DNA from: a virus
Strand: one strand, 5' to 3'
DNA length: 64,000 nucleotides
Virus record (IMG/VR): IMGVR_UViG_3300037149_000105
Span: 83,411 to 147,410 of that record
Shown: in pieces, positions 28,001 to 37,728 of the stretch
Layout: each line of letters begins with the position of its first letter
How positions within the stretch are numbered: the stretch's first letter is position 1
Program-made: the position numbers and the translations under genes
The notes under the pieces: generated by a model
The model's database searches: none
The model's input: the letters and a program-made list of their open reading frames with translations, nothing else
Told to the model about the DNA's origin: nothing

Positions 28001-31000
28001 TCTTCTTCCCAATCTCCCCCATCACTCATCAAGTCTTCTGCAACCTCATCAATTTTTCCAGCCAAATCTCGGCAATTGATATCTGCATACTGACTCGCAT
28101 CCACTTCACAATCGGTAAAATATATCCCCTTGCTATACCAGCCATCCGTGTATGCGTTACTCATAGAGAATTGGTCAAATTCATTGGTGGTTCCGTGCAT
28201 GACTCGTTTTGGGGTTCCGTCCTTATTGACAACTTTGGAATCACCGAACCACGCCTTAAATTGCGGAGTCTCATGCGGCTTGGGTCTTTTTGCAAGTTCT
28301 CTTCCAATTTGTTGAGCGGCTTCATTTACAGCCTGCTGGGCCGACATCGCTTTCTTGACCCTTCCGATTTTTGAGATAGCCCCAACCAGCCGCTCTGTAG
28401 CTTCATTGCGGCTCGTCACACCGGTCATATCGGTGTTCTTGATTGCCGCCGCACAACTCAGCAGGTAGGATTTGGACTCCTGGTTAGCCCCATAGAGCGC
28501 ACAGTCCAACAACTGGGAGAAGTCAAACGCCCCCCTGGACCCAGACTGAATGATGTTTACTACCGCATCTTTTGGCAAAGACTTGGCTTGCCGGATATTT
28601 TCCCGGTTCTTTTTAACAAACTGAGCCGCTTGTTTGATTTGGTTGGACAGGCCCAGCCGGTTGTTCAGACTATCCGGAACGGGAAGCAGAGACTCAATCC
28701 CCACCATCTGCATATCAAAATCCCAACCATTCTGATGACCATAATTGACTGATTTAGCTATACTGTCCCAATTCTGCTCGAATTCACTAAACCAGGGTTC
28801 TAGGCACCCACCCTCACGTAGCACTTCAAAGAACCGCATCGGAACCTTGCCGACAAGCGCACGTTTGGTCTCTTCTCGGATACGATCAGCCGGGAGGTAT
28901 TGTAGTTCTGGCTGCATCCGCCGCATCATTTCTACCAGTTGGGGGCTCACCTTCCACTCAGACCCAAATTGGGCACTGAAACGAGCCGCCCTATATACCC
29001 TTAATGCATCCTCAGCAAACTTCTCACTGACGTTCTGGAGGGTCTTATCCTTGATATTTTGCAGTGCTTCAGGAGGTCCGAACAGCTTGCCGTCCGCATC
29101 CACCGACATGGCGTTCACGTTTAGGTCCCGGCGAACCATGTCGTCTTCGAAGTTGCCGGTTGGAGTAACATCAAAATCTTTGTGACCCACCCCATTTTTT
29201 TCTTCGGAACGGGCCACCGCGATTTCAATTTGGCCATAGGTTGGATCTTGGTAAAGGTAGACAGGGAAAGCCTTCCCCACATTCTCCAGACCCATTTGCT
29301 GCAACGTTTCTGCCGTTGTGTTGGTAACCACATCAAAGTCCTTTGGCTTACGGTCAAGTAGCATGTCTCTGACGCAACCACCAACAAAACGGAAGTCAGC
29401 CCTGGGGTCAAACATGTAAGCCATCTGCTTGAGCTTCTTCAGCATATATAGGGGTAGCTTGACCTCCTGGTCATGAGGAAGCTGAACCATCGCAGCCTGC
29501 TTGGAGGCAACTGTCATCCCCTGGTACCGCCAGACTTCACCTGGGTTCTTCATGTTTAGAAGCTCCCCAATTGGAATCCCTGCGTATTTTCTGCCACCTT
29601 CGTATTGCTCAATGTAAACCTCATCCTTCATTTGGGTCAAGTCAGACTCCTCCAGTCCACTCTCATTAAATACCCAATCGATGATGGTGTCAAGATTTCT
29701 TGGAGTGAGTCGCCACACTTCAAAGTTTTTGTCTACAACCCGGATTTGGTTGTAAAATCGCATGAAGAACTCTCGGACTTCGTTCTTGAACATGTCATAC
29801 TCGCCATTAAAAATGGCATCACACTCTTCCAGAGACACATAACCCCAGATGAGGGTAAAGAACACATCTTCCACTGGAAAGTCAGGCTCCCCATACTTCA
29901 TCGCATGGAGCTTTCGCCACTCTTCCTCCACCTCTCCTGGGTTGTTGTCATCTTCTTCTTCGTGGGCCTCATGAAGATGACGCTGACAAGCACTAAGAAT
30001 TTGGTCCCACTTGTCATTGAGAATCTGTTCTCTGGCATAGGTTTCGTGGGTATAGTCCCCGTCTCCACTGCATTCTGCATAGTTGTTCGCTGAGTCGCCA
30101 TCTACCCAGTATTCACCATTGATGAAACTACCCCACCCTGCGGCAAGTTTGCTGCTGTAGTGTTGTCGGGCCACCTCTTCATCAAGTCCGTAGTCTACCA
30201 AGACCGGATACCGCTCACCCCTACGTTCGACCAGCCCCCACTGGCTCTCTCGATCAATGTCCCACCATTTAACACCAAGTGTCTGGCATAAGAACTGAAG
30301 AGATTTCACTGCCTGCCTATCTGTAAGAAATTCTGTTCCCCCACGCTCTACTTTTTTACAAAAGTTGTAGGCGTTGGTTGCTCCATATCGTTCGAAATCT
30401 GAATAGGTGGCCCCTCTTAGGACTCGCTCAACTACGAGCCAGTGAAACTCAGTATCATAGTAAAAAATGCGAGTGATAATAGTGCAATCCTCAACCTTCT
30501 CATACATTCTGAGTTCGGCTTTGTTCTGAGCCACACCGGGCTGATTGATCGCTAGCTTGATTGCAACATGTTCATTTACCCCGACGACCATACGGGAAGA
30601 CCCTTCCCCTAAAACTGGAAGCTCCATTCCGGTTCGCTCTCTCAGGAGCTTTAAGCGATCCCTGACGGTCTGAGAGTAGCCATTAGGCTCCTCCCAATTG
30701 TTATCCCCCTCCCCTTCATCCTGACCTTCTGGTGATATTTCGTGAATGCCGGGAAGTTTTTTGAGCAGATCCTTTGGGATATTTTTAGGCTTCTCTTCAG
30801 CCACTTTGACTTGATCGGCGTCCTGTTCCCCAAAGATGTCAATCAATGCAGTTAAAAGTTCCCTAGGTACTTCAGAGCCATCGGCCCATTTGGTCAGTCC
30901 CTTATTGGTTACACGACTAACGCCTCGTGGAAGCCCATTGCGGTCGTATAGGATGACGAACAAAGGGCCTGGGGTGCTCTTGTAGATGGTCTGCTTGTAG

Positions 31001-31629
31001 CGGTCGATTATCTTACGAGCGTCATTTAATTCCTGTTTATCTCGTTTCTGCACTGGTTTGCCCAGGTCCACCATCATACGCTTATTTGTGTCCGGTGCTC
31101 TCCAAACAGATTTGGAGATGCCCTCTTCCCGTCCTGCATGACGTTCTAAGAACTCTTCATCACTGACGTTATCATCATAAAGCCTGCTCCATGCACCAGA
31201 GTCTTCACTGGCCGTCTTCTGATTGACAATTCGCTCATGAACTATATCGTAGAATTGCTGGCTCAAAGGGAACAGGATTTCATAACCGTACATCAATTCA
31301 GTTCCGTAGAAGTCGATCTCGGTCTGCTTGATAGCCTGCATCATCGCCTTGATGACCCCCGCATCCTCTCCGAACTCAGTCTCGGATAAGAAAGCCTTGA
31401 TTTGTTCTAGGATAAGTGCAGTCCCTTCATGAAATACAATCTGGGTGTGTCCTGGGTTGTCCAAAGGGATAGGGAGTTCTAGCATGAATACTGAAAATCG
31501 AGGAATACCCAAGTCAATCAGCCACTGGATTCGGGGCCGCTCATCTCGGATGAAATAGATATTAATGACACCCTGCTCAGGTAGGACAAATGCTCTCTTC
31601 ATGCTCACACTCTCAATATTGATACCCAT
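25063..31629 (-). CDS. Polyvalent protein: kinase-like, CCA-adding enzyme, ADP-ribosyltransferase-like and GNAT-like domains
   Basis: A 2,188-residue chain. Residues ~340-480 resemble a protein kinase lobe: LGEGSSRMVVG, VAIKLA, and VLVDYGL in the DFG place. Residues ~735-960 are a class II CCA-adding/poly(A) polymerase head: FVGGCVRDMLL, PKDFDVVT, RRDLNVNAMS, AEDALRVYRAARF. Residues ~1120-1390 match ART-PolyVal ADP-ribosyltransferases: FKAWFGDSKVV, MHGTTNEFDQF, KGIYFTD, QVKSAIGNKGTF. Residues ~1480-1925 are a conserved-looking helical domain with AAMSPQ and TIDTHAVAAAL. The last ~200 residues include a GNAT-like segment and coiled coil. Start may be 31629 or 31602; neither has a good SD. Likely packaged and injected. 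Confidence 0.72.
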   Translation of the reverse strand: MGINIESVSMKRAFVLPEQGVINIYFIRDERPRIQWLIDLGIPRFSVFMLELPIPLDNPGHTQIVFHEGTALILEQIKAFLSETEFGEDAGVIKAMMQAIKQTEIDFYGTELMYGYEILFPLSQQFYDIVHERIVNQKTASEDSGAWSRLYDDNVSDEEFLERHAGREEGISKSVWRAPDTNKRMMVDLGKPVQKRDKQELNDARKIIDRYKQTIYKSTPGPLFVILYDRNGLPRGVSRVTNKGLTKWADGSEVPRELLTALIDIFGEQDADQVKVAEEKPKNIPKDLLKKLPGIHEISPEGQDEGEGDNNWEEPNGYSQTVRDRLKLLRERTGMELPVLGEGSSRMVVGVNEHVAIKLAINQPGVAQNKAELRMYEKVEDCTIITRIFYYDTEFHWLVVERVLRGATYSDFERYGATNAYNFCKKVERGGTEFLTDRQAVKSLQFLCQTLGVKWWDIDRESQWGLVERRGERYPVLVDYGLDEEVARQHYSSKLAAGWGSFINGEYWVDGDSANNYAECSGDGDYTHETYAREQILNDKWDQILSACQRHLHEAHEEEDDNNPGEVEEEWRKLHAMKYGEPDFPVEDVFFTLIWGYVSLEECDAIFNGEYDMFKNEVREFFMRFYNQIRVVDKNFEVWRLTPRNLDTIIDWVFNESGLEESDLTQMKDEVYIEQYEGGRKYAGIPIGELLNMKNPGEVWRYQGMTVASKQAAMVQLPHDQEVKLPLYMLKKLKQMAYMFDPRADFRFVGGCVRDMLLDRKPKDFDVVTNTTAETLQQMGLENVGKAFPVYLYQDPTYGQIEIAVARSEEKNGVGHKDFDVTPTGNFEDDMVRRDLNVNAMSVDADGKLFGPPEALQNIKDKTLQNVSEKFAEDALRVYRAARFSAQFGSEWKVSPQLVEMMRRMQPELQYLPADRIREETKRALVGKVPMRFFEVLREGGCLEPWFSEFEQNWDSIAKSVNYGHQNGWDFDMQMVGIESLLPVPDSLNNRLGLSNQIKQAAQFVKKNRENIRQAKSLPKDAVVNIIQSGSRGAFDFSQLLDCALYGANQESKSYLLSCAAAIKNTDMTGVTSRNEATERLVGAISKIGRVKKAMSAQQAVNEAAQQIGRELAKRPKPHETPQFKAWFGDSKVVNKDGTPKRVMHGTTNEFDQFSMSNAYTDGWYSKGIYFTDCEVDASQYADINCRDLAGKIDEVAEDLMSDGGDWEEEMGEEHEDNPKAIRELAKKKAWEMLGGTHQGAVYLTYLKMENPVIVTPKGGTYLGGDGGPDPENEDEWVDGPEVTKLYEAVQAACSESDIRADRIWEELVEKLLEGCSAYEFEKAVRGNDESAGAQGGAGALISAIYRYMGFDGIIMDASAQFLNMRMAPGTRHYIVWNPRQVKSAIGNKGTFNPSSPLLTASVKPRTEGGGLNVDPVEGMVNEETPNAEKVTPPTQEEEDLAKSLADRRISPAAQSSVLKPGEVDPHSHATSQPDLQKMMENEKFEYNVNLAVDNYPNFKYMREGRFQKFDAHEKAEEIINHMAANLIWLYKTWDKSLADRAKLWYVGGNRIIHRWAEKFHLEPHKVAAVVAAMSPQAHWFQNVTTAERIIEALVELKDFRWDWKMDRVALHRNWTPDDLEDDMKEAVRAGESEEGGKKKKESARKPKKTKEPKLKWSTALAIPLLRGKTLNEVLTENTPESGREYLASVWIRAWAEGHTDNKLREVTPEGNFGDWFKTGKQNAKVRWNSFAAISKAVRILESESVSDVSKLVGTNHKVRSFYNNLIAPMADEGDVTIDTHAVAAALIRPLSGAAVEVAHNFGTGFNPKKDKNGKVWVWDDDEGEYVEGDPDMEKIPGPSNSSITGLNGLYALYAEAYRRAAKDPAVGILPRELQSITWEAVRALFSPADKRDKKFIRIANEIWASHDPEDGGLNAEQAREKITAVIKERRGGKNVFETPSWVGSDPMLHADSQDSSYKRGVSGDGIPGSQAGGITPTGIGGGASRTTASKINSSLLIKIGALTFKHEHHHRRFAQDYFTLFALNGRFCVGEIRYSIYEGYPWIDSIDIGNQALTTLEARKLMSERLRKAVDPREYVGHEMLKYLQKLYPDMDLHVEKMDAAQGLLFDEKETEFAPLMDEKEQLTKEQQVVDQALEENAQEGDSIKWSEEYEKLVERWNQIDDRLHEIEDELNVYPTPVRQKRLIRTT

Positions 31630-31652
31630 AGTCGGGGAGTTTGAGCCTGAGC

Positions 31653-32375
31653 CTACTCTCCCTCTGGCAGAAAGCCCTCTTCAATCAGATATTCAGTGAG
31701 GTCTCCGGAGTAGCCATGTCTTCGAATATACTGCTGAGCCTTCTCTATTTCTTCCGTAGTTATATCTGGTTTGGCAGAGGTCATAGCATCTTCTACCTCT
31801 AAATCCACCTGATCCCATTCTAAACGCTCACTTGCCCTAATGGCACAGTCCTCTGAACAGTAGGTATCAAACCCCTCACTATCCGAATAACAATCTCTCC
31901 GGCTGGCTGGGAGGGGTTCTCCACATTCCGCACACTCTCCAAACTGTCGAATCATCCAGTCTCTTAGTTCATTGGTTGGGTTTTCCCAGCCCTCTTTACC
32001 TATATACTCATCAAAGTATTCTGCTGCAACTTCATCATTTTTTCCAGAAAACAGCATCTTCTCAGCTTCGGGCCAGCTATGTCCTAGGACATCACGAGCA
32101 TAATCGTAAATATGAGACACTCCGTCAATGATCGCATCTTCACCGGCTGGGAACCGCTGATTGTTTAAACAAAAAGCAGCATACTCATAGCTGTATCTTC
32201 CATTAGTCGCAATTGCAGCTTCCCCTTCTGGAAAAGGAATTTCATTCGTAATCGCATAACTGAAGGCAACTTTAGGGATGTGAGAGTAATTCTTAAGCAG
32301 CGAATCCGTAAATTTCTTGCTTAACCCATTTATATGCAGCTTATATAAAATTCGATAAAAGTGGTCGGCATCCAT
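31653..32375 (-). CDS. Repeat protein with zinc motif
   Basis: A 240-residue protein. Residues ~30-110 hold three degenerate units of the form F-P-E/A-G-E-x-A-I then Y-x-Y-A (IPFPEGEAAI, RFPAGEDAI, SWPEAEKML). They match the strict 26-residue repeats encoded at 63484-64000. Residues ~145-180 have CAECGEPLP and YCSEDCAI, a zinc knuckle similar to that in the 576-residue protein. It overlaps the preceding stop (TAATG). Function unknown; location just after baseplate genes suggests virion association. Confidence 0.6.
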   Translation of the reverse strand: MDADHFYRILYKLHINGLSKKFTDSLLKNYSHIPKVAFSYAITNEIPFPEGEAAIATNGRYSYEYAAFCLNNQRFPAGEDAIIDGVSHIYDYARDVLGHSWPEAEKMLFSGKNDEVAAEYFDEYIGKEGWENPTNELRDWMIRQFGECAECGEPLPASRRDCYSDSEGFDTYCSEDCAIRASERLEWDQVDLEVEDAMTSAKPDITTEEIEKAQQYIRRHGYSGDLTEYLIEEGFLPEGE

Positions 32376-33400
32376 TAGTCCATATCCATGATGTCAAGAT
32401 TGTCATCTGAGACTTCCCAAACGACCAAAGTAGGTCCGATCTCACCTGGGAATGGAGGCTGGTTACCAACTGGAACAATGTTTCCCTTAGCATAAGTGCT
32501 ATAGGTATTGAACTCAGCAAGCGTGTATGTTTCCTGGAGCGGAGGAGCCCCAGAGGATGCCTGTACGAAGGAGTTGTACTCGTTGCTATCCGTGTCAGTG
32601 CTAGCCAAACCGGTATCCGGGGAATCGGAGTCGAAAGAGGGGGCCTGATAGAGAGGGAGTGGGAATGGGAGGTCTTCAATCATGGATGCGGTAATCGTCA
32701 ACGAATCGTCAATGCCATAACGGCCATATATGTAGTCCCCAATGTGCTCGTCTTGCCCAAAGATGGCTGACAGGTTAAGGCCAACATGCGCCGGTTTAGC
32801 TAGATCAATTGCAGTATATAAGTCGTTTGTGATGGTTTGAAGGGTGCTGATCGTCCCGGAAATGGTGGCCTCACCGGCTGCAAAATTAATTAAAGAGCCA
32901 GAATCGCTCCCAGCCACTTGAACGGAAATTTGTAGCGTGTTGCGGTCTGTCGCGTCATAAACTCCGTTTCCAATTAGTTTGTATAGTTCCTGGACAACAA
33001 TACTCTGCCCCGTATAGGCTTGGATGATGTTTTCTAACGTTACTACCCGACACCCTGTCTGGAACGCCTTGACCAAGTTCACCACAAGACTCAGGTAATC
33101 CTGATCATACTGACCTGGGTAGGGTGAGTTTCGACTGATAAACAACACATCTCCCCACTGCCTCTTCGCATCCGGAGGAGTTAGATTTGCAGGGTTCTTT
33201 CCAATGATGTCGTAGGTGTGGGCGTATTCCAGACGAGCCAATTCGGTAGCTACATTACGCAGCAGGGAGCCCCAGATGGTCTGATCCGTCTGGCTGATGT
33301 AAAAGTTTGGAACGTTGCCAAGCAGATAGTTAAACTCTGAGTCCTCGTATTGAATCAAGGCATCTCGGGACTGGTTGTAGAGTTGGTCAGGGTTCGCCAT
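32375..33400 (-). CDS. Putative baseplate/tail structural protein
   Basis: About 341 residues. The N-terminal half (NPDQLYNQSRDALIQYED, then WGSLLRNVATELARLEYAHT) resembles the start of phage baseplate wedge proteins, where a helical arm contacts gpJ-like proteins. The C-terminal half is acidic and Ser/Thr-rich. The start at 33400 is taken because GAAGG lies 5 nt upstream; TTG at 33412 and ATG at 33403 are in frame. It sits downstream of the gpJ-like gene in the same operon, the usual order for baseplate genes. Confidence 0.55.
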   Translation of the reverse strand: MANPDQLYNQSRDALIQYEDSEFNYLLGNVPNFYISQTDQTIWGSLLRNVATELARLEYAHTYDIIGKNPANLTPPDAKRQWGDVLFISRNSPYPGQYDQDYLSLVVNLVKAFQTGCRVVTLENIIQAYTGQSIVVQELYKLIGNGVYDATDRNTLQISVQVAGSDSGSLINFAAGEATISGTISTLQTITNDLYTAIDLAKPAHVGLNLSAIFGQDEHIGDYIYGRYGIDDSLTITASMIEDLPFPLPLYQAPSFDSDSPDTGLASTDTDSNEYNSFVQASSGAPPLQETYTLAEFNTYSTYAKGNIVPVGNQPPFPGEIGPTLVVWEVSDDNLDIMDMD

Positions 33401-33432
33401 CATTACCTTCAAAGAAGCATTAAAAAGTTCTA

Positions 33433-33861
33433 CTACAGAATCTGTTCGCCTTCCACATTTTTATTTTCGTCTAAATGAAACACGAAAACTTCAGAGGGAT
33501 AACTATTTTTCCATCTCAGCCCATTTATAGAAGCCTCACCATGCTTTAACATGTTGGTCATACTGTACAAAGCTACCACTAAATATGGCTGCATGTAAGC
33601 CTGTTGAAGTGCATCCACTAAAAAGTAGCGACCTTTTCGTGTGGGAATAGTGATGCTTTTGACTCTCTCAATTCCTCCACCCCGCATGAACTTACTAGCC
33701 ATGACCAAATGTCCACTGAATAGGTGCTTTACTTTTTCCTCATCTGGATAGCCATCCTGCCACCCCCACTCATATGTAAAGCAAGAGTCTAGAAGGGCTT
33801 TTAGCCTCTCACTAAGAAGCCCCTTCTCAATTAGGGCTTTGAGACTCTCGTTGCGTTTCAT
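33433..33861 (-). CDS. Hypothetical protein in baseplate operon
   Basis: A 142-residue soluble protein. No SD precedes its ATG. It overlaps the stop of the gpJ-like gene by 4 nt, so it is probably translated by coupling. It holds a basic segment (KSITIPTRKGRYFLVDAL). No family recognised. Confidence 0.55.
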   Translation of the reverse strand: MKRNESLKALIEKGLLSERLKALLDSCFTYEWGWQDGYPDEEKVKHLFSGHLVMASKFMRGGGIERVKSITIPTRKGRYFLVDALQQAYMQPYLVVALYSMTNMLKHGEASINGLRWKNSYPSEVFVFHLDENKNVEGEQIL

Positions 33862-36800
33862 GAGGTTGTGTAAGAAATCGTTACCGAACCAAGAGTCAGA
33901 TACTCGGTGGAGCTAAGGGTAATGTCTCGATATCCACCCTCACGCCATGCCTGATAAGTTACCTTAAAGCTGAAATCAGAGGGGGTCACATATTTGTTGG
34001 AGAGGTAGGATGGGAAAGTGGCAATGATACAGCCTTCGTATACGGAGGGAATGGGAGTGATGGAGTTAATCTGATCTTCTACTCCGATGATGTAGAACGC
34101 TCCATCCAGGGCCGTGGTGCTGGTAGGTGGGTTCTGAACCAAATCCATCACACTGCTTGCCCGTCTGAACTGGTCTCCTTCATACAGCATCCCAACGTAT
34201 GCGTCTGGGAGGCCCCCAGAGGGGATGGTCTGATCAGGTAGGACGTTGGCCGTGGTTGAGAGTATCCATGTGTTAGCGGCGAAGGGAAGGCTGCCAAAGG
34301 TGGTGTCCTGGGTGATAGGTAGCCATGTAGTGCCGGTTGGGATGATAATCCCAACATCGTATGACCCATCCGACTTAGCTAGTTTGGTCAGTGGGACGAT
34401 GACATTGGCAATCCCCGGAATAGATTTCACTTGCCTGATTACCTCTGACTGGGTTACAGTGCTGTTTGCGTTACTCAGCACCACACCTAGAACCGTTCTA
34501 ATCTGCCCATCTATGACCACTGAGGTCACATTTGGGTTAAGTTCCACTGATAATATGATATCCACCGCATTTGCCATCATCTGCTTAATCAGCACATCTC
34601 CTCCCGCATTTTTGGTTTGGGAGATAGCGTTGGCCACTTGTTCGATGTAGCCGGGGTAGCCGGTGGTGATTGAGAACATTTCGTTGTAGAAGTAAGAAAC
34701 CAGAACAGAAGACTTGTCTGGGATTCGACCTGTTAGGACTCTAGCCACATATGCTTGGTAAGTGTTCTGATCAATGGTCAGATTGTAATCCTGTCCTTCC
34801 ACCATTACAGTTGGTCCTGATCCATTATCATAAGTCACTTTAATATAACGATTTTGTTTAGGAATGAAAGCAGAGATCAAAGTGGAGTCCATCGAAAGCA
34901 TTGTGTAGCCATAGGACTCTGGAATCCATACATTTTGAATAAATCCTGGGTTAGCGAGGGGAACAAATGTGGACCCAGTGAGAGTTTGGGCTTCTCCGGT
35001 AACCAGAGTGCAATACTCATGCAGCGTGTATTTGTTGTAGCCAATCAACAGGGCCTGACCCAGGGGGATGATTCCCGTAGGGAGTCGCTGAATGCTGTAG
35101 GCGTTATAGTTGCAAATTGGAGCAACTTGAGGACTGATTACGGCTGGATTCCCAGAATACGCGCTAAGTCCAGTGGGGATGATGGTATAATCCACATTCA
35201 ACTTGTAAACAGTGCTCAGATCCGCAGACCGCACTGAGTTGATTCCATATACATGACCCTGGTTGTCCAGACTTACTTGTATATCCGTGTCAATGGGCAT
35301 GATGGAAGGGCCACCGGTTTGAAAGGCAAAGGGGACCAGAGAACCAGGAGCTACCCCAGGCATAGTGGAGAGGACGATTGGGGTGATATTTGAGTAGGTC
35401 GCATTTGCAGTGGTGTCAATTTGAACCAAATCATTGGCTTCATTTGAGAACCCGTTTAACAGGGGGTCTTGGCTATGAATTAGTCTTACCCCTAGCGGAG
35501 AAAGAGTCCCACTATTCCCGTTTCCTGTGACACTATAGACCGTTGAAACCGGCTGAGCCGTAGGGTACCGTTGAAGTGGAGTCTGCATTCTAAACCACCC
35601 CACAATTGAAATATTGGCAGCCTGGGGAGCCAGAAGGGCAATAATCATCTGGTTGGTTTGATTCACCCCATTAAGTTGGAATATTTGATACTGTTCATTC
35701 GCCCCACCGGCATTGATAAGCTGGTAGCAAAGTTCTGTTGGGTTTAAGTATACGGTGTTAGTGAGAGGGTCCACCTTGCAAGTTTGCACACCAAAGAAAA
35801 TCTGGTTTGCTCCCTGTGTGGCAACGATTTCTACGGGAGTGTAAATAGCATTTGAAAGTGCAGTAGTGGGCTTGATAGCGAGAAGAGCTTTGCTAGAAAT
35901 CTGTAATGGAACATAGCTGACAAAACTTCTATATGTTGAAGAGCTACTCCCCCAAGTGAATACCTGTCCATCAGTCTGTTGAGAATCGCTTGCTCCCCTT
36001 ACATAGATATCCACACAACCAAATATATGCTTTCCACCTCCGGCCATTGTAGGCTGGATGAGCCAGTCTCGAAGCATTTCCACATCACCGGCAGCTACTA
36101 CGTTTGCTCCGATGATCCCTGGAGTGGCCAACGCAGTGTTCAAATAACCTAGCCGACTACCACTATCCACTCCAACAACCATACGATTCTTGATCATAAC
36201 CGCATAAGATGAATTGGATTGTTGGTCTGTGCCATATGTGGCTGGCCCTTGGTTGATACAAAGCCAGCCGGAGGGTAACCCTGAAGCCTGTGTAATCGCA
36301 CCCGCACCCACGTTTCCAATGGACCCCACTACTGTGCATTCTGCTGGGACATTCACACTCCACCAATTATTGGCCGAATTATAGATTGAGCTAATGCTCT
36401 GTGGGGTAACAACCGCTGATCCCACCGCAGAGAAGGTCACCGCTGGTGCCTGACTGTTACCAATAGAGGAAAAAGTCATTGCTGATTGGGTGAACGACAC
36501 TTCCGTGGTGGGCTTGGTGTAGGTAAAGAGGGTCATCATGACCACTGATTGAGTGGCCCCACCTCTTGGAACCCCCGCTCTTTCTCCAAGAATATCGAAC
36601 TGTTTGTTAATCAAAAGCTGAGTATTAGACGCAGATAAGTTCCATGCGGTAGCGATTTGAGATTTGAATGGACTGGTGTTGAATGGGTCTGAAATGCCAT
36701 CCCCGTCATAGTCATCAATCGTTGCCATCGCACTGATTGATTGAGAGCAACGACCAAACCATTCCCTCACAGATTGCTGAGAAAGCTCCAAACTGATTGG

Positions 36801-37718
36801 GTCAATGTGAAGATCCCTAAGCTCGGATCTAGGAGTCAAATCCAATTGTGGGTAGTTTGCCATCGCAGAACTAATTAAGCGTGAGGCGATGTCTTCTTTC
36901 TGCTGAAGATACTGGTAATCATAAGGACTTACTTGCCGCAAGTCAACGAAACCTAATTGGAAGGGACCGTTGAAATTGGACTCGTAAACTGTGTTTGTTG
37001 TTGGATCCTGCACCACTGTAGAAAGAACAGCGTAGAAGTAACTAGCTCCTCCAGCAATCGACTGAGGAAATATGACCGAACTGAAGCTCACAGGAGTGGT
37101 AGTGGCAGTGGTGGTTGTGGTAGTCTGGTTATCCACCACTGCTGTGGAAGTGGTGGAGCTAGTAATGCTATTAATGGCTCTTGTTATTTGGGTTACCAAT
37201 GGGCCATACTGTTGGTAGGGGACGTTGATCCCCGTTGAATCAGTGCTATACTGCACTCGAACACCCATGAAACCAGGAGTGGTGGGGAGCACCCATTCCA
37301 ATTGCGCTTGATTCAACCCGTTATAGGTAGCTACCCCAGATGGGGGATTAAGAACTGGAAGAACCCCTGTGAGTCCTGTGTAGACTATTCCAAATGAGGC
37401 GGTGGGGGTTGCGAAGGCTTGACCTGGAAGCGGTGGGTTAGATATATCATAGTTCGTCCCAACAGCTAAAACCTGGATTACCGAAGATGAGGGAGTCAAA
37501 CCCGTTACGCTTATAGTAAATTGATTGAAGCCTCCGATCAGGGTGGGTGAGGTGGAAGGAAAGGTGCCCCCCTCAATCGATACAGTTACTGCAATTACAG
37601 CCGTGGGGGCATTGTATACTAAATCTATTCCGTTTGTGTCTATACCAAGCTCTTGACCGGTCACTATGGGGCTAATGAGGGTCAAGGGGCTTAGGGTAAC
37701 TTGGGGTATGACTGTCAT
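33858..37718 (-). CDS. Baseplate J-like protein (large)
   Basis: A 1,286-residue structural protein. The N-terminal ~270 residues are Thr/Val-rich, fibronectin-like beta domains. Residues ~290-330 (RLISSAMANYPQLDLTPRSE) resemble the start of gpJ-like baseplate proteins. Residues ~490-560 (SRLGYLNTALATPGIIGANV) match the central J region. Residues ~1070-1150 (VDIILSVELNPNVTSVV, VIRQVKSIPGIANVIV) match the C-terminal part, where successive subunits meet. It is much longer than phage Mu or P2 gpJ, as is common in jumbo phages. AAGAGG precedes its ATG. Confidence 0.7.
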   Translation of the reverse strand: MTVIPQVTLSPLTLISPIVTGQELGIDTNGIDLVYNAPTAVIAVTVSIEGGTFPSTSPTLIGGFNQFTISVTGLTPSSSVIQVLAVGTNYDISNPPLPGQAFATPTASFGIVYTGLTGVLPVLNPPSGVATYNGLNQAQLEWVLPTTPGFMGVRVQYSTDSTGINVPYQQYGPLVTQITRAINSITSSTTSTAVVDNQTTTTTTATTTPVSFSSVIFPQSIAGGASYFYAVLSTVVQDPTTNTVYESNFNGPFQLGFVDLRQVSPYDYQYLQQKEDIASRLISSAMANYPQLDLTPRSELRDLHIDPISLELSQQSVREWFGRCSQSISAMATIDDYDGDGISDPFNTSPFKSQIATAWNLSASNTQLLINKQFDILGERAGVPRGGATQSVVMMTLFTYTKPTTEVSFTQSAMTFSSIGNSQAPAVTFSAVGSAVVTPQSISSIYNSANNWWSVNVPAECTVVGSIGNVGAGAITQASGLPSGWLCINQGPATYGTDQQSNSSYAVMIKNRMVVGVDSGSRLGYLNTALATPGIIGANVVAAGDVEMLRDWLIQPTMAGGGKHIFGCVDIYVRGASDSQQTDGQVFTWGSSSSTYRSFVSYVPLQISSKALLAIKPTTALSNAIYTPVEIVATQGANQIFFGVQTCKVDPLTNTVYLNPTELCYQLINAGGANEQYQIFQLNGVNQTNQMIIALLAPQAANISIVGWFRMQTPLQRYPTAQPVSTVYSVTGNGNSGTLSPLGVRLIHSQDPLLNGFSNEANDLVQIDTTANATYSNITPIVLSTMPGVAPGSLVPFAFQTGGPSIMPIDTDIQVSLDNQGHVYGINSVRSADLSTVYKLNVDYTIIPTGLSAYSGNPAVISPQVAPICNYNAYSIQRLPTGIIPLGQALLIGYNKYTLHEYCTLVTGEAQTLTGSTFVPLANPGFIQNVWIPESYGYTMLSMDSTLISAFIPKQNRYIKVTYDNGSGPTVMVEGQDYNLTIDQNTYQAYVARVLTGRIPDKSSVLVSYFYNEMFSITTGYPGYIEQVANAISQTKNAGGDVLIKQMMANAVDIILSVELNPNVTSVVIDGQIRTVLGVVLSNANSTVTQSEVIRQVKSIPGIANVIVPLTKLAKSDGSYDVGIIIPTGTTWLPITQDTTFGSLPFAANTWILSTTANVLPDQTIPSGGLPDAYVGMLYEGDQFRRASSVMDLVQNPPTSTTALDGAFYIIGVEDQINSITPIPSVYEGCIIATFPSYLSNKYVTPSDFSFKVTYQAWREGGYRDITLSSTEYLTLGSVTISYTTS

Positions 37719-37728
37719 TCTCGGCCTC

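Noticed and set aside
29605-30093. Plus-strand open frames inside the polyvalent protein gene
   Set aside because: They are antisense shadows of a gene with several recognised domains and have no SD.
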